This document shows, piece by piece, positions 33,843 through 43,680 of a stretch of 64,000 nucleotides of DNA. The stretch is taken from the NCBI RefSeq assembly GCF_900115595.1, contig NZ_FOXA01000003.1, positions 62,001-126,000 of the forward strand, in the 5' to 3' direction. The notes under the pieces are model-generated. The model worked only from the letters and a program-made list of their open reading frames with translations. It was not told the DNA's origin and did no database searches. The translations under genes were made by a program, and so were the position numbers. The first letter of the stretch is position 1. Every line of letters starts with the position of its first letter. This stretch comes from Tranquillimonas alkanivorans. GTDB lineage: Bacteria; Pseudomonadota; Alphaproteobacteria; Rhodobacterales; Rhodobacteraceae.

Positions 33843-35300
33843 ATGACACGCAATGCTCAGCCGAAGGCGAGCCATTTCATCAACGGCCGCTACGTCGAAG
33901 ACACGGACGGCGACGCGCTGACCTGCATCTACCCCGCGACGGGGGAAGAGGTCGCGCGCCTGCACAAGGGCACGCCCGCCATCGTCGAACAGGCGCTCGC
34001 CGCCGCGCAGGCCGCGCAGGCCGAGTGGGCGGCGATGACCGGGACGGAACGCGGCCGCATCCTGCGCCGTGCCGCCGACATCATCCGCGAGCGCAACCGA
34101 GACCTGTCCGAGCTGGAAACGCTCGACACTGGCAAGCCGCTTCAGGAAACCCTGGTCGCCGACGCCACCAGCGGCGCGGACGCGCTGGAATACTTCGGCG
34201 GCATCGCGGCAAGCCTGGGCGGAGAGCACATCCAGCTGGGCGGCGACTGGGCCTATACCATCCGCGAGCCCCTGGGCGTCTGCGTCGGCATCGGCGCGTG
34301 GAACTACCCCACCCAGATCGCCTGCTGGAAGGCCGCCCCGGCGCTCGCCTGCGGCAACACGATGGTGTTCAAGCCGTCCGAGGAAACGCCGCTCTGCGCA
34401 CTGAAGGTGGCCGAGATCCTCGTCGAGGCCGGCGCGCCCCCGGGCGTGTTCAACGTCGTGCAGGGCGCGGGCGAGGTCGGCGCTTCGCTCGTCGGCGACG
34501 AGCGGGTGGCGAAGGTCTCGCTCACGGGCTCGGTCCCCACCGGCCGACGCGTCTATGCCGCTGCCGCCGAGGGGATGAAGCACGTCACGATGGAGCTCGG
34601 CGGCAAGTCCCCGATGCTGGTGTTCGAGGACGCGGACATCGATGACGCCGTGTCGGCGGCGATCAACGGCAACTTCTACTCCTCGGGGCAAATCTGCTCG
34701 AACGGGACGCGGGTCTTCGTCCACAAGGACGTGCTCGAGCCGTTCCTGTCGAAGATGGCCGAACGCCTGAAGGGCGCGGTGATGGGCGACCCGCTGGACG
34801 AGGCCACCAACTTCGGCCCGATGGTCAGCGAACGGCAGATGCAGATCGTTCTGGGCTACATCGACAAGGGCAAGGCCGAGGGCGCGCGCCTGATCTCGGG
34901 CGGCAACCGCGCCGACCGCGACGGCTGGTTCGTGGAGCCCACGGTCTTCGCCGACGTGACCGACGACATGACCATCGCGCGGGAAGAGATCTTCGGCCCC
35001 GTCCTGTCGGTCCTGTCGTTCGAGACCGAGGACGAGGCGCTGAAGCGCGCCAACGCCACGCCCTACGGCCTGTCGGCGGGCGTCTTCACAAAGGACCTCG
35101 CCCGCGCGCACCGCGTGGCGGCGGGCTTCCGCGCCGGGACCTGCTGGATCAACCAGTACAACCTGACCCCGGTCGAGGTGCCCTTCGGCGGCGTGAAGAT
35201 GTCGGGCGTGGGCCGCGAGAACGCCAAGGCGGCGGTCGAGCACTACTCGCAGCTCAAGACCGTCTATGTCGGCATGGGCCCGGTCGAGGCGCCTTTCTGA
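33843..35300 (+). CDS. betB: Betaine aldehyde dehydrogenase
   Basis: 485 residues, NAD(P)-dependent aldehyde dehydrogenase oxidising betaine aldehyde to glycine betaine. The catalytic residues fit Cys285 in [11 protein letters not shown] and Glu251 in TMELGGKSP; the oxyanion Asn is in GAWNYPTQ (Asn154). [12 protein letters not shown] and the NAD loop [12 protein letters not shown] are intact. It follows betC after 70 bp and precedes betA after 72 bp, so the operon is less tightly packed here. Confidence 0.95.
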   Translation: MTRNAQPKASHFINGRYVEDTDGDALTCIYPATGEEVARLHKGTPAIVEQALAAAQAAQAEWAAMTGTERGRILRRAADIIRERNRDLSELETLDTGKPLQETLVADATSGADALEYFGGIAASLGGEHIQLGGDWAYTIREPLGVCVGIGAWNYPTQIACWKAAPALACGNTMVFKPSEETPLCALKVAEILVEAGAPPGVFNVVQGAGEVGASLVGDERVAKVSLTGSVPTGRRVYAAAAEGMKHVTMELGGKSPMLVFEDADIDDAVSAAINGNFYSSGQICSNGTRVFVHKDVLEPFLSKMAERLKGAVMGDPLDEATNFGPMVSERQMQIVLGYIDKGKAEGARLISGGNRADRDGWFVEPTVFADVTDDMTIAREEIFGPVLSVLSFETEDEALKRANATPYGLSAGVFTKDLARAHRVAAGFRAGTCWINQYNLTPVEVPFGGVKMSGVGRENAKAAVEHYSQLKTVYVGMGPVEAPF

Positions 35301-35372
35301 AAACCACGGGGGCGGCGGCCGGCCGCTCCCGTCCGCGAGCGACGAGGGCCGGGCGGCCCGAAGAACGGTGAG

Positions 35373-37034
35373 ATGATGGAAGCGGATTTCGTGATCGTGG
35401 GCGCCGGCTCGGCCGGCTGTGCGCTGGCCTATCGCCTGAGCGAGGCGGGCCATTCCGTGCTGGTGATCGAGCACGGCGGCTCGGACGCCGGGCCGTTCAT
35501 CCAGATGCCGGGGGCGCTGTCGTTCCCGATGAACATGCCGCGCTACGACTGGGGCTACCTGACCGAGCCCGAGCCGCACCTGGGCGGACGACAGCTCGTC
35601 TGCCCGCGCGGCAAGGTGATCGGCGGCTCGTCCTCGATCAACGGCATGGTCTATGTGCGCGGCCACGCCCGCGACTTCGACACCTGGGAGGAGATGGGCG
35701 CGCGGGGCTGGAGCTACGCCGACGTGCTGCCCTACTACAAGCGGCTCGAGCACTGGCACGACCGGGGCCACGGCGGCGACCCGGCGTGGCGCGGCAAGAA
35801 AGGGCCCCTCCACGTCAGCCGCGGCCTGCGGGACAACCCGCTGGTCAAGGCCTTCGTCGAGGCGGGGCGCGAGGCGGGCTATCCCGTCACCGACGATTAC
35901 AACGGCCAGCAGCAAGAGGGCTTCGGCCCGATGGAGGCGACCATCTGGCGCGGCCGGCGCTGGTCGGCGGCCAACGCCTATCTCAAGCCTGCACTGAAGC
36001 GGAAGAACTGCTCGATCGTCCGCGGCCTCGCCACCCGCGTGGTGATCGAGGAGGGGCGCGCCCGCGGCGTCGAGCTCGACCGCAAGGGCTCGCGCGAGGT
36101 CATCCGCGCCCGGCGCGAGGTGATCGTCTCGGCCTCGTCCATCAACTCGCCGAAGCTGCTGATGCTCTCGGGCATCGGCCCCGGCGCGCACCTGGGCGAG
36201 CACGGCATCGACGTCATCGCCGACCGCCCCGGCGTGGGGCAGAACCTGCAGGACCACCTGGAACTCTATCTCCAGGTCGCCGCCTCGCAGCCGGTCACGC
36301 TGTTCCGCTACTGGAGCCTTCTGGGCAAGGCCTATGTCGGCGCCCGCTGGATGCTGACGGGAACGGGGCCGGGGGCCTCGAACCAGTTCGAAAGCGCGGC
36401 CTTCATCCGCTCGGCCGCCGGGATCGAGTATCCCGACATCCAGTATCACTTCCTGCCGCTCGCCGTGCGCTACGACGGCAAGGCGGCGGCCGAAGGTCAC
36501 GGCTTCCAGGCCCACGTCGGGCCGATGCGCTCGAAGTCGCGCGGCAGCGTCAGCCTGCGCTCGACCGACGCCGACGCCGCGCCCTCGATCCGGTTCAACT
36601 ACATGAGCCACCCCGACGACTGGGCCGAGTTCCGCACCTGCATCCGCCTCACGCGCGAATTGTTCCGCCAGCCGGCCTTCGCGCCCTACTACGGGCACGA
36701 GATCCAGCCGGGCGACGGGGTGCAGTCGGACGACGAACTCGACGCCTTCATCAAGGAGCACGCGGAAAGCGCCTATCACCCCTGCGGCACCTGCCGCATG
36801 GGCGCGGCGGACGATCCCGACGCGGTGGTGGACCCCGAGGGCCGGGTGATCGGCGTCGAGGGGCTGCGCGTCGCCGACAGCTCGATCTTCCCGCGCATCA
36901 CCAACGGCAACCTCAACGCGCCGTCGATCATGGTGGGCGAAAAGATCGCCGACCACGTGCTGGGCAAGGGGCCGCTGCCCCGCGACGAGTCCGAGCCCTG
37001 GATCAACCCGCGCTGGCAGACATCGCAGAGATAG
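35373..37034 (+). CDS. betA: Choline dehydrogenase
   Basis: 553 residues, GMC-family flavoprotein, membrane-associated, oxidising choline to betaine aldehyde. The FAD motif GAGSAG is at 10-15, [20 protein letters not shown] is the first GMC signature, [18 protein letters not shown] the second, and the C-terminal catalytic His-Asn region reads [10 protein letters not shown]...[10 protein letters not shown]. Two ATG codons in tandem (35373, 35376) are possible starts. Last gene of betICBA. A long open frame on the opposite strand across betB-betA is a GC-bias shadow. Confidence 0.95.
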   Translation: MMEADFVIVGAGSAGCALAYRLSEAGHSVLVIEHGGSDAGPFIQMPGALSFPMNMPRYDWGYLTEPEPHLGGRQLVCPRGKVIGGSSSINGMVYVRGHARDFDTWEEMGARGWSYADVLPYYKRLEHWHDRGHGGDPAWRGKKGPLHVSRGLRDNPLVKAFVEAGREAGYPVTDDYNGQQQEGFGPMEATIWRGRRWSAANAYLKPALKRKNCSIVRGLATRVVIEEGRARGVELDRKGSREVIRARREVIVSASSINSPKLLMLSGIGPGAHLGEHGIDVIADRPGVGQNLQDHLELYLQVAASQPVTLFRYWSLLGKAYVGARWMLTGTGPGASNQFESAAFIRSAAGIEYPDIQYHFLPLAVRYDGKAAAEGHGFQAHVGPMRSKSRGSVSLRSTDADAAPSIRFNYMSHPDDWAEFRTCIRLTRELFRQPAFAPYYGHEIQPGDGVQSDDELDAFIKEHAESAYHPCGTCRMGAADDPDAVVDPEGRVIGVEGLRVADSSIFPRITNGNLNAPSIMVGEKIADHVLGKGPLPRDESEPWINPRWQTSQR

Positions 37035-37077
37035 CCCTGCGCGGATGCACATGGACAGACGCGCGAGGCATGCCTAG

Positions 37078-37650
37078 ATGCGCGGCATGGATCAGAACCT
37101 GACGCTCGAACGCCGCGACGGCCTGCCCGACCACCTGCGCGTCCTGCTTGACGCGCTTCCCCGCTCGGGCTGGGAGGCGCACCCCAACTTCAACGGCATG
37201 GTGCAGTTCTGGCTGCAGCGCCACCTGATGTTCCGCGACGTGCTGGGGCGGCTGCGGACAGACAGCGAGACCTTCCTCGACGGCAACGTCGACCGCGTGA
37301 AGCACGCGCGCGAGACGTCGCGCTACGCGGGTTTCCTGCTCAACGAGCTGCACGCCCACCACCACATCGAGGACATGCACTACTTCCCTGCGCTGGTGGG
37401 ACTCGACGCGCGTCTGGGCGAGGGGTTCGAACTGCTCGACGCCGACCACCAGGCGCTTGACGGCCACATCCACGCGCTGGCCAAGACAACCAACGGCTTC
37501 CTGCACGCGGTCAACCAGCCGGGCGGGCGCGACGCGGCCGGAAAGCTGCACACGGCGCTGACAGGGTTCGAGAGCTTCATCGACCGGCATCTGACCGACG
37601 AGGAGGACCTCGTCGTGCCGGTGATCCTGAAATACGCGCCGAAGCTATGA
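37078..37650 (+). CDS. Hemerythrin-domain protein
   Basis: 190 residues, mostly helical. Candidate iron ligands follow the hemerythrin HHE pattern: His49, His95/His96 with Glu98, His101, His124, and His171 with Glu175 (FIDRHLTDEEDLVVPVIL). It may bind oxygen or iron, or act in redox or NO sensing; the specific role is unknown. It lies 43 bp after betA on the same strand, so read-through from the bet operon is possible. The alternative ATG at 37087 trims three residues. Confidence 0.85.
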   Translation: MRGMDQNLTLERRDGLPDHLRVLLDALPRSGWEAHPNFNGMVQFWLQRHLMFRDVLGRLRTDSETFLDGNVDRVKHARETSRYAGFLLNELHAHHHIEDMHYFPALVGLDARLGEGFELLDADHQALDGHIHALAKTTNGFLHAVNQPGGRDAAGKLHTALTGFESFIDRHLTDEEDLVVPVILKYAPKL

Positions 37651-37964
37651 CCGACCGTTAGGGCCGGGAAGCTCACACCCCATCTTGAAGGGCGCGTCGC
37701 CCGAACCACTCTATCGCCCGGCTGTCTCCACCCTTTGTCACCCCCGCGCAAGCGGGGGCCTCCCACCTTCGGCGCACCGCTCCGGGCACGGGTTGAACGG
37801 TGAAAGGTCCCCACTTCCGTGGGAATGACACGCTCGTGGAGATGACGCCCTCGTGCGGTTGACACTTCCGTGGCTATGACCGCCCCGCATTTGATCCTGC
37901 TCAAGGCGCGCCCCGTCGCCGCCGCCTATCGTCCTCTTGAAACACGAAGGAGAGGACACCGAAG
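37651..37964. repeat. 314-bp non-coding spacer with palindromic and tandem repeats
   Basis: No convincing gene. The left part (to about 37735) is featureless. A palindrome CCCCCGC-GCAA-GCGGGGG lies at 37741-37758. The phrase around it (GTCACCCCCGCGCAAG...) is mirrored, imperfectly, by 37806-37829 read on the other strand, making an inverted pair about 90 bp wide. Four 17-bp tandem units fill 37812-37879. It looks like a dispersed intergenic repeat of the kind common in alphaproteobacteria, locally amplified. The last 50 bp hold the promoter/RBS (GGAGAGG) of the next gene. Confidence 0.7.
37812..37879 (+). repeat. Four tandem 17-bp degenerate repeats
   Basis: Units start at 37812, 37829, 37846 and 37863. 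Units 1 and 4 differ at only two positions (CACTTCCGTGGGAATGA / CACTTCCGTGGCTATGA); units 2 and 3 are more diverged but keep C...TCGTG...TGA. The period is exactly 17 with no spacers, so it is not a CRISPR. Confidence 0.8.
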
Positions 37965-38210
37965 ATGTCGCACACGCCCCACGAGCTTGCCGAGGAGTTC
38001 CCGGGTCAGCAGCAGAAGATCGCGGAGCTCAAGGCGAAGGACACGCACTTCGCCCGGCTCGTCGAGGAGTACCACGACGTCAACCGCGCCGTGCACCGCG
38101 CCGAGACGCAGGTCGAGCCCACCGACGACGCGCACGAGCACGATCTGCGCAAGCAGCGCATGGCGCTCAAGGACGAGATCGCGCGCAAACTCTCCGAGAG
38201 AGCGGCCTGA
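37965..38210 (+). CDS. YdcH-family (DUF465) small helical protein
   Basis: 81 residues, highly charged and helical: FARLVEEYHDVNRAVHRAETQ followed by HDLRKQRMALKDEIARKL, the DUF465 pattern of a coiled-coil hairpin. The ATG has AGGAGAGG upstream. Function is unknown in the family. It stands alone between the repeat region and the converging CoxG-like gene. Confidence 0.88.
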   Translation: MSHTPHELAEEFPGQQQKIAELKAKDTHFARLVEEYHDVNRAVHRAETQVEPTDDAHEHDLRKQRMALKDEIARKLSERAA

Positions 38211-38231
38211 AAGCCGGGACAGCCGGGATGA

Positions 38232-38717
38232 TCAGGCGGCGGGCGAAGGCTCGCCGCCGTCGTCTTCGCCCTCGGTCGGCCCCTCGACCCGCGCCTTGAA
38301 GCGGTCGAAGAACTCGTCCGACAGCTTGCGCGCGGTGCCGTCGATCAGGCGGTTGCCCAGCTGCGCCAGCTTGCCGCCCACCTTGGCGTCGACGACATAG
38401 CTCAGCTCCGTGCCCTCGGGCACCTCGGTCAGCTTCACGTCGGCCCGGCCCTTGGCGAAGCCCGCGACGCCGCCCTTGCCCTCGCCCGCGAGCGTATAGC
38501 TTTCCGGTGCGTTCACGTTCGACAGCTCGACATGGCCCTTGAAGGTCGCGCGGACCGGGCCGACCTTCTGCTTGACCACGGCATCGAAGCCGTCGTCGGG
38601 GTTCCCGGTCAGTTCCTCGCATCCGGGGATGCAGGCGCACAGCGTCTCCGGGTCGTTCAGATGCGTCCAGACGGTTTCGCGATCGGCGGCGATGGTGCGG
38701 GTGCCGGTCAGTTCCAT
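38232..38717 (-). CDS. CoxG-like SRPBCC-family protein
   Basis: 161 residues. The family N-terminus MELTGTRTIAADRETVWTHLNDPETLCACIPGCEEL is the CoxG/DUF1059-type START-like signature, and LAQLGNRLIDGTARKLSDEFFDRF is the usual C-terminal helix. CoxG was first named beside carbon-monoxide dehydrogenase genes, but no cox genes are here, so a CO role should not be assumed. The acidic tail (EGEDDGGE) is probably disordered. Confidence 0.88.
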   Translation of the reverse strand: MELTGTRTIAADRETVWTHLNDPETLCACIPGCEELTGNPDDGFDAVVKQKVGPVRATFKGHVELSNVNAPESYTLAGEGKGGVAGFAKGRADVKLTEVPEGTELSYVVDAKVGGKLAQLGNRLIDGTARKLSDEFFDRFKARVEGPTEGEDDGGEPSPAA

Positions 38718-38779
38718 GCGCGTGTCTCCCCCTGCGGTTGCCGCAAAGTGCTACCGCGCCGGCGCGAACGGGTAAAGCC

Positions 38780-40171
38780 TCAGCGCGCGACCTCGTAGGG
38801 CAGGGTGCGGCGGCAGTCGGGGTCCACCGTCAGCCGCCGCTCCAGCGGCGGGACCGAGCGTTGATGGCAGTCTCGGCGTTCGCAGATGCGACACGAGATG
38901 CCGATGGGCTCGAACGCGCGCGGGTTGGTCAGGTCCAGGTCGTCGGCATAGACCAGATCGCCCGCATGCCGCGTCTCGCATCCCAGCGCGATGGCAAAGC
39001 GGCGGGTGGGTGCGCCCCAGGCCCCGCCGGGCTTGGACACGTCGCGCGCCAAGAGCAGGTACCGCACGCCGTCCGGGGTTTCGGCCAGTTGCCGCAGGAA
39101 ACGGCCCGGCGTCTCGAACGCGCGGTGCACGTTCCACAGCGGACATGCCCCCCCGAACCGCGCGAATTGCAGCGGCGCGGCCGAGTGGCGCTTGGTGATC
39201 GTGCCCGCCTGGTCGACGCGGACGAAGAAGAAGGGGATGCCCTTCATTCCCGGCCGTTGCAGCGTCGAAAGCCGGTGCGCCACCTGCTCGATCGACGCGC
39301 CGAAGCGGTCCGATAGGCGTTCGAGGTCGTGCCGCGCCTCCTGCGCCGCTGCCAGGAACGGGCGATAGGGCAGAAGCGCCGCGCCCGCGAAATAATTCGC
39401 CATGCCGATCTTGGCGATGGCGTGCGCCTCCTCGGTCTGGAACCGGGCAAGGTCAAGCGTCGCCTCGAGCAGCGAGTCCTGCGTCAGCAGCGCCACCTGG
39501 TGCAAAAGTTGGAAGCGGCGCGTCGCCGGAGCGGCCCGCGCCGAAAGCGTCAGCGTGCGCGCGCCGGCGTCGTAGACACGCAGCGCCTCGGTGTCCGTCG
39601 TGGTCATGCGGATGCGCAGGTCGCGCAAGATGCTTTCGGCCTTCGCCGCCGGGTCGCCGTCGCCCGCGAAACGCTCGGCGGCACGGTCCACGGCGTCGAT
39701 GTAGTTGCCGCAATAGTGGAAGAAATCCCGCACCTCTTCCCAAGGCGAGGGCTGCACCCGCGCGTCGTCGCGCCCCAGCGCCTCGTCGAGCGACGCCAGC
39801 CGCTCGTGGCTCTGCCGGTAGGCCCGGTGCAGGTCGAGAAAGGCGCGCGCCAGTCCGGGCGCGTTCGAGGCGGCCAGCCGCAGGTCGGCGAGCGGCGGCG
39901 CATCGCCGCCGAAGACCGGGTCGGCCAGCGCTTCGCGCATGTCCGACACCATTCGCTCGGCCTCGCCCGCGGCCAACTCGCCCACGTTGAAGCCGAACTC
40001 AGTCGCCAGCCCCAGCACGACGTGGGTCGAGACGGGGCGGTGGTTGTTTTCCATCTGGTTGAGGTAGGGAAGCGAGACGCCCAGCTTCTCGGCAAAGGCC
40101 TTCTGCGTCAGTCCCAGCTTCAGCCGCTGCTCGCGCAGCTTCACCCCGGCATAGAGTTTGCGCGTCGCCAT
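38780..40171 (-). CDS. pccR: Short-chain acyl-CoA responsive XRE-family regulator (PccR-like)
   Basis: 463 residues. An XRE helix-turn-helix occupies about 9-65 (LREQRLKLGLTQKAFAEKLGVSLPYLNQMENNHRPVS). The central DUF955-like and C-terminal DUF2083 regions follow, ending with Cys427, Cys430 and Cys435 (SCRICERRDC), possibly a metal or redox site. In Rhodobacter sphaeroides PccR controls propionyl-CoA carboxylase expression through TTTGCAAA-type motifs; the same motif is present upstream of this gene and of pccB. The intervening MFS gene is the only difference from direct adjacency. Confidence 0.9.
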   Translation of the reverse strand: MATRKLYAGVKLREQRLKLGLTQKAFAEKLGVSLPYLNQMENNHRPVSTHVVLGLATEFGFNVGELAAGEAERMVSDMREALADPVFGGDAPPLADLRLAASNAPGLARAFLDLHRAYRQSHERLASLDEALGRDDARVQPSPWEEVRDFFHYCGNYIDAVDRAAERFAGDGDPAAKAESILRDLRIRMTTTDTEALRVYDAGARTLTLSARAAPATRRFQLLHQVALLTQDSLLEATLDLARFQTEEAHAIAKIGMANYFAGAALLPYRPFLAAAQEARHDLERLSDRFGASIEQVAHRLSTLQRPGMKGIPFFFVRVDQAGTITKRHSAAPLQFARFGGACPLWNVHRAFETPGRFLRQLAETPDGVRYLLLARDVSKPGGAWGAPTRRFAIALGCETRHAGDLVYADDLDLTNPRAFEPIGISCRICERRDCHQRSVPPLERRLTVDPDCRRTLPYEVAR

Positions 40172-40183
40172 CCCGCCTCCGTC

Positions 40184-40211
40184 TTTGCAGCAGCAAAGTA
40201 GCCTTTGCAAA
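40184..40211. promoter_or_regulatory. PccR-type operator upstream of pccR
   Basis: TTTGC-AGCA-GCAAA (40184-40197) and an intact TTTGCAAA (40204-40211) lie 13-40 bp upstream of the pccR start. The repetition of the known PccR half-site implies autoregulation. Confidence 0.75.
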
Positions 40212-40227
40212 CTCGGCGGCGCAAGTC

Positions 40228-41442
40228 TCAGCCAACCACGACGCGCTCGCGCCGGATGGTGTAGAGGATCGACAGCAGCGCCAGGGCCGAGGTCGTCACC
40301 ATCAGCCACAGAAGCGGCGTCGCCCCGCTTCCGGGCGTCAGCAGCGCGCCCGCGACGGCCGACAGTGCCGCGCCGCCGCCGATCATCATCGCGCCGCCCA
40401 GCCCGCTGGCCGTGCCCGCAAGGTGGGGGCGCACCGACAGCATGCCCGAGGTGGCGTTGGGCAGCACCATGCCGTTGCCCAGGCCCACGAAGGTCATGAA
40501 ACCGAAGAACACCCAGTGCGACTGGAAGCCCGCCAAGAATAGCAGCAGCGCCATCGCCATGCCCGAGGTCGTCAGCACCGTGCCGGTCAGGACCATCCCG
40601 TTGATGCCCACGCGCACCGAGTAGCGGCCCGAGACGAAGTTGCCGACCATGTAGCCCACCGCCGGCGCGCCGAAGAAGACGCCCAGCGTGGCCGGTTCCA
40701 TCTCGAACACGACCGACCCGACATAGGGGGCGCCGCCGAGATAGGCGAAGAACGCGCCCGAACACAAAGCCGCCGCCGCGCAATAGCCCCAGAACCGGCG
40801 CGAGGTCAGAAGCTCGGGATACTCCGCAATCTGCTCGCGGAAGCTGGCCGACTGCGCCGCCGCGGTCTCTCCCAGGTCACGGTGCGTGATCCACAGCGTG
40901 ACGCAGCCCAGGATCGCCAGCAGCCAGAAGCTGGCTTGCCAGCCAAAAATCCCGTCGAGCACGCCACCGAGCGCGGGGGCCAGCATCGGGGCGACGGCGG
41001 TGCCCATGGTAACGTAGCCGATCATCGATGCCGCCTGTTCCTGGGGAACCATGTCGCGCACCACCGCGCGGCTGAGCACCATGCCGGTGATGATCACCGC
41101 CTGCGCCATGCGGAAGCCCAGGAAGATCTCGACCGTCGGCGAGAAGATGCAGCCGATGCTGGCCACGACGAACAGCGCGATCGCCGTCAGCATGACGGGA
41201 CGGCGGCCATAGCGGTCCGACAGAGGACCGATGAGGATCTGCAACGCACCGTTCACGGCGAGGTACAGCGCCACCGAAAGTTGCATGATCCGGTACTCGG
41301 TGTCGAAGTATGCGGTCATGTTGGGCAGCGACGGCAGGAACACGTTCATCGACAGCGCCGAGATCCCGGCAAGCAGGATCAGCGTTCCGATATGGGGCGG
41401 GGTGGTGCGGTCGAGGAAGCGGACCGTCTTGGCGTCTGACAT
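40228..41442 (-). CDS. Bcr/CflA-family drug-resistance MFS exporter
   Basis: 404 residues, twelve predicted membrane helices. MFS motif A appears as [14 protein letters not shown] (about 80-93). The opening [29 protein letters not shown] and the motif [11 protein letters not shown]-like segment ([18 protein letters not shown]) fit Bcr/CflA proteins. The substrate is unknown. It is divergent from pccB; the TTTGC-type sites between them could influence both promoters. Confidence 0.9.
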   Translation of the reverse strand: MSDAKTVRFLDRTTPPHIGTLILLAGISALSMNVFLPSLPNMTAYFDTEYRIMQLSVALYLAVNGALQILIGPLSDRYGRRPVMLTAIALFVVASIGCIFSPTVEIFLGFRMAQAVIITGMVLSRAVVRDMVPQEQAASMIGYVTMGTAVAPMLAPALGGVLDGIFGWQASFWLLAILGCVTLWITHRDLGETAAAQSASFREQIAEYPELLTSRRFWGYCAAAALCSGAFFAYLGGAPYVGSVVFEMEPATLGVFFGAPAVGYMVGNFVSGRYSVRVGINGMVLTGTVLTTSGMAMALLLFLAGFQSHWVFFGFMTFVGLGNGMVLPNATSGMLSVRPHLAGTASGLGGAMMIGGGAALSAVAGALLTPGSGATPLLWLMVTTSALALLSILYTIRRERVVVG

Positions 41443-41524
41443 GCAGGGGATTTAGGCCTCCGGCCCCGGTCTTGTCCATCGCGCGCGCCGGACGGGGCGC
41501 ATGTGCGGGCTTGCGCATCCTGAG

Positions 41525-41578
41525 ATTTGCAGGTTCGCAGTTTTCCCGACGGTGCTGCAAAACAGTTTGCAAATTTGC
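41525..41578. promoter_or_regulatory. PccR-type operator cluster upstream of pccB
   Basis: TTTGCAAA at 41566-41573 is followed directly by TTTGC (41574-41578) and preceded by GCAAA (41557-41561). A weaker TTTGC...CGCAG pair is at 41526-41540. The strong site ends 65 bp before the pccB ATG. The published R. sphaeroides motif is TTTGCAAA-N4-TTTGCAAA; spacing here is not identical. Confidence 0.75.
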
Positions 41579-41642
41579 GCCTTCAGGCTTTTGCGCCGCG
41601 CTGCGCTCCACTAGGCTCGCGCGGAAACGAAGGGAGCGGGAC

Positions 41643-43175
41643 ATGATCGACATTCTCGACGAACTCGAGGCGCGGCGCGAGACCGCTCGCATGGGCGGCG
41701 GCGCCCGGCGGATCGAGGCGCAGCACGCCAAGGGCAAGCTCACCGCGCGCGAGCGGATCGAGCTTCTGCTCGACGAGGGCTCGTTCGAAGAGTTCGACAT
41801 GTTCGTCACCCACCGCTGCACGGATTTCGGGATGGAGGCCAGCAAGCCCGCCAGCGACGGCGTGGTAACCGGCTGGGGCACGATCAACGGGCGCATGGTC
41901 TATGTCTTCAGCCAGGACTTCACCGTGTTCGGCGGGTCGCTGTCCGAAACGCATGCCCAGAAGATCTGCAAGATCATGGACATGGCGATGCAGAACGGCG
42001 CGCCGGTGATCGGGCTGAACGACTCGGGCGGGGCGCGCATCCAGGAAGGCGTCGCCTCGCTCGCCGGGTATGCCGAGGTGTTCCAGCGCAACGTCCTGGC
42101 CTCGGGGGTGATCCCGCAGATCAGCGTCATCATGGGCCCCTGCGCGGGCGGCGCGGTCTATTCGCCCGCGATGACCGACTTCATCTTCATGGTGCGTGAC
42201 ACGTCCTACATGTTCGTCACCGGCCCGGAGGTCGTGAAGACGGTCACGAACGAGCACGTCACGTCCGAGGAACTGGGCGGCGCCTCGACCCACACCAGGA
42301 AGTCGAGCGTGGCCGACGCCGCGTTCGAGAACGACGTCGAGGCGCTGATCGAGGTGCGGCGGCTGGTGGATTTCCTGCCGCTCAACAACCAGGCGAAGCC
42401 GCCCAAGCGGCCCTTCTTCGACGACCCGGCGCGGGTCGAGGACAGCCTGGACACTCTGGTGCCCGAGAACCCGAACATGCCCTTCGACATGAAGGAGCTG
42501 ATCGCGAAGGTCGGGGACGAGGGCGACTTCTACGAGATCCAGGAGGATTTCGCGAAAAACATCGTCACCGGCTTCATCCGCCTCGAGGGCTCGACCGTGG
42601 GCGTCGTGGCGAACCAGCCGATGGTGCTGGCCGGGTGCCTAGACATCGACAGCTCGCGAAAGGCGGCGCGGTTCGTGCGCTTCTGCGACGCGTTCGAGAT
42701 CCCGATCCTGACCTTCGTGGACGTCCCCGGCTTCCTGCCCGGCACGGGGCAGGAGCACGGCGGCGTCATCAAGCACGGGGCGAAGCTGCTGTTCGCCTAT
42801 GGCGAGGCGACGGTGCCGAAGGTGACGGTGATCACGCGCAAGGCCTATGGCGGGGCCTATGACGTCATGGCGTCCAAGCACCTGCGCGGCGACTTCAACT
42901 ATGCCTGGCCCACCGCCGAGATCGCGGTGATGGGCGCGAAGGGGGCGACTGAGATCCTGTATCGTTCCGAACTGGGCGACCCCGAGAAGATCGCGGCGCG
43001 GACGAAGGAGTACGAGACGAACTTCGCCAATCCCTTTAAGGCGGCCGAGCGCGGCTTCATCGACGAGGTGATCATGCCGCACTCGACCCGCCGCCGGGTC
43101 TGCCGGGCCTTCGCCTCGCTGCGCAACAAGCAGCTGAAGAACCCGTGGAAGAAGCACGACAACATTCCGCTGTGA
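41643..43175 (+). CDS. pccB: Propionyl-CoA carboxylase beta (carboxyltransferase) subunit
   Basis: 510 residues, full length. It carries the carboxyl_trans N and C domains: [48 protein letters not shown] (acyl-CoA side) and [28 protein letters not shown] (carboxybiotin side). With PccA it makes methylmalonyl-CoA from propionyl-CoA, needed for propionate use and for acetate growth through the ethylmalonyl-CoA pathway. The ATG at 41643 has GGGAGCGGG upstream; the frame is open far upstream without homology. Confidence 0.96.
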   Translation: MIDILDELEARRETARMGGGARRIEAQHAKGKLTARERIELLLDEGSFEEFDMFVTHRCTDFGMEASKPASDGVVTGWGTINGRMVYVFSQDFTVFGGSLSETHAQKICKIMDMAMQNGAPVIGLNDSGGARIQEGVASLAGYAEVFQRNVLASGVIPQISVIMGPCAGGAVYSPAMTDFIFMVRDTSYMFVTGPEVVKTVTNEHVTSEELGGASTHTRKSSVADAAFENDVEALIEVRRLVDFLPLNNQAKPPKRPFFDDPARVEDSLDTLVPENPNMPFDMKELIAKVGDEGDFYEIQEDFAKNIVTGFIRLEGSTVGVVANQPMVLAGCLDIDSSRKAARFVRFCDAFEIPILTFVDVPGFLPGTGQEHGGVIKHGAKLLFAYGEATVPKVTVITRKAYGGAYDVMASKHLRGDFNYAWPTAEIAVMGAKGATEILYRSELGDPEKIAARTKEYETNFANPFKAAERGFIDEVIMPHSTRRRVCRAFASLRNKQLKNPWKKHDNIPL

Positions 43176-43479
43176 CCGGCCGCGCCGCCCGACCGGCGGC
43201 GGGCGCGGACACACCGGCGGCGGGCGTCCGCCGCAGCAGGCACACGCGTGTGGGAGGAACCCTGATGCGCACACAACATCTTGAGCAACGTCCGGCCGCC
43301 GAAACGGCCCTTGGCGCAGCCCGGCAACATCTCCGATGCCCTCTAAATATCCGGTATTCATCCTCTTTTCGGTGCGGTATTGTGCTGCCCGGAGGGCCCT
43401 GCGGGGTCCCGCCTTTCGGGGAATCAAGGGCCGGCGCCGCCGGTCTCACGGTTCTTCACAAGTGTAAGAGGAGACTGAG
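43176..43479. other. 304-bp spacer between pccB and the small lipoprotein gene
   Basis: Contains a 14-bp direct repeat (ACCGGCGGCGGGCG at 43192 and 43213), a GC-rich inverted repeat around 43395-43412 (GGGCCC...GGTCCC), and an AT-richer stretch near 43340-43380 that could hold the promoter of the downstream gene. An ATG at 43265 with a good GGAGGAA sequence opens a frame to 43684, but its composition is not protein-like. Otherwise nothing is recognised. Confidence 0.5.
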
Positions 43480-43614
43480 ATGTCGAAGAGCATCAAAGCC
43501 GTCATGGCCCTGGGCCTCGTTGCGTTCGTCGCTGCCTGCGCCCCGGCCGAGGAAGAAGTCGTTTACGTCGAGCCGGCCCCTGTTCAGGCCGAGCCCGTCT
43601 ACAACAAGTACTGA
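43480..43614 (+). CDS. 44-residue lipoprotein downstream of pccB
   Basis: A very short gene: ATG at 43480 preceded by AGAGGAGA. The product has a lipoprotein leader (SIKAVMALGLVAFVAAC) with Cys20 as the lipidation site, leaving only about 25 mature residues rich in Glu, Val and Pro (APAEEEVVYVEPAPVQAEPVYNKY). An outer- or inner-membrane micro-lipoprotein is inferred. The ribosome-binding site, lipobox and placement argue that it is real. Function unknown. Confidence 0.78.
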   Translation: MSKSIKAVMALGLVAFVAACAPAEEEVVYVEPAPVQAEPVYNKY

Positions 43615-43680
43615 GTACTTGGACGGACGGGCGTTCGCGCCCGTCCGCATCCCCGCCGCCCCCCGGCCGGAGGGCGCGGC

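Noticed and set aside
33648-37052. Long minus-strand open frame opposite betC end, betB and betA
   Set aside because: The plus-strand genes have complete, motif-rich products. The antisense product is Arg/Ala/His/Asp-rich without recognisable domains, as expected from high third-position GC.
37812-37879. CRISPR-like array
   Set aside because: The 17-bp units are directly adjacent with no spacers and are diverged in the middle; no cas genes are nearby.
38232-38717. Assignment as a functional carbon-monoxide dehydrogenase accessory
   Set aside because: Only the CoxG-like domain is present; no coxMSL or other CO genes are in the window.
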